A stretch of 63,243 bases of DNA from Paludibacter jiangxiensis. Its GTDB lineage: Bacteria; Bacteroidota; Bacteroidia; Bacteroidales; Paludibacteraceae. The first letter of the stretch is position 1. Every line of letters starts with the position of its first letter. Where the stretch lies: contig CAMDGD010000007.1 in NCBI GenBank assembly GCA_945897785.1, positions 1 through 63,243 on the forward strand, given 5' to 3'. Positions 63,082 to 63,243 of this stretch are shown one piece after another. The notes beneath the pieces were generated by a model. The model was not told the origin of the DNA. It saw only the letters and a list, made by a program, of their open reading frames with translations, and did no database searches. Both the position numbers and the translations under genes were made by a program.

Positions 63082-63243
63082 TCGTGTGTTTTTAGTGTTA
63101 GTAATAGCTCTAACCAATCAAATTTTAGTGATAGCTTGGTTGAATTTTTTTAAGGTTTTTAACTTATTGTTATACAAAAATATAAAATATATTGGGTTGA
63201 AATGTTAAAAAGGTAAAAATTATACTGATTTAATTTAAAAGAC

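Overview
The window looks like part of a chromosome from an anaerobic or facultatively anaerobic member of the Bacteroidota, probably close to the Bacteroidales. The evidence is low GC, promoters of the TAnnTTTG type with an upstream TTG, no clear Shine-Dalgarno use, PorT and GldB family proteins, a PurM of the Bacteroidota type, the gene order lysS-gpsA-pgi, a bactofilin, and an FprA-type flavodiiron protein (typical of anaerobes). The taxonomic call is inference.

The left end (about 1-7400) is a metal and metalloid island, all on the + strand, and is the most important part of the window. It begins with an organoarsenical-type module: ArsG-like permease, ArsP-like permease, rhodanese, DUF2798 membrane protein, ArsF-like protein and a membrane-anchored thioredoxin. 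Then comes an ArsR repressor with a palindromic operator at its start, a thioredoxin-type arsenate reductase, the mercury-methylation pair hgcA and hgcB, and an ACR3 arsenite exporter. The last five genes (arsR-arsC-hgcA-hgcB-acr3) have gaps of only 13-26 bases and read as one operon. HgcA carries the cap-helix motif NVWCAAGK and five C-terminal membrane segments. HgcB carries two 4Fe-4S cluster motifs, the ECGAC signature, Cys73 and a terminal Cys-Cys. A REP-like palindrome array precedes the island and a frameshifted STAS-like pseudogene follows it.

The rest is a housekeeping backbone. 8-17 kb: RNase Z, YhdH-type oxidoreductase, TPR protein, two tandem OmpA paralogues, YidC, CTP synthase. 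17-25 kb: DUF1460 amidase, RibBA, LptF/G permease, SRPBCC protein, cytidine deaminase, a glucosaminidase-LysM protein, DUF721, thioesterase, ferredoxin. 25-31 kb: PorT, GldB, a WalJ-type MBL hydrolase, MFS pump, outer-membrane barrel, PurM. 32-40 kb: RecF, TPR protein, RibH, tRNA-Tyr, tRNA-Gly, bactofilin, DUF4105 protein, an alkaline-phosphatase-fold protein that appears to lack catalytic residues, Ung, HAD phosphatase. 40-63 kb, almost all on the - strand: prohibitin, Pgi, GpsA, LysS, CPA2 antiporter, transglutaminase-like protein, MiaA, MFS, GapA, two tiny paralogous lipoproteins, FprA, Lgt, SecA, FabG and a lipoprotein.

Intergenic DNA holds a dispersed repeat family marked by AGACAAAAGA and AATCTGTGGTTAA words. 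Two copies of about 400 bp lie in inverted orientation 30 kb apart and each contains two REP-like imperfect hairpins. There is also a 121-bp element with matching ends that may be a MITE. I saw no CRISPR array, no rRNA, and no intact transposase or phage gene.
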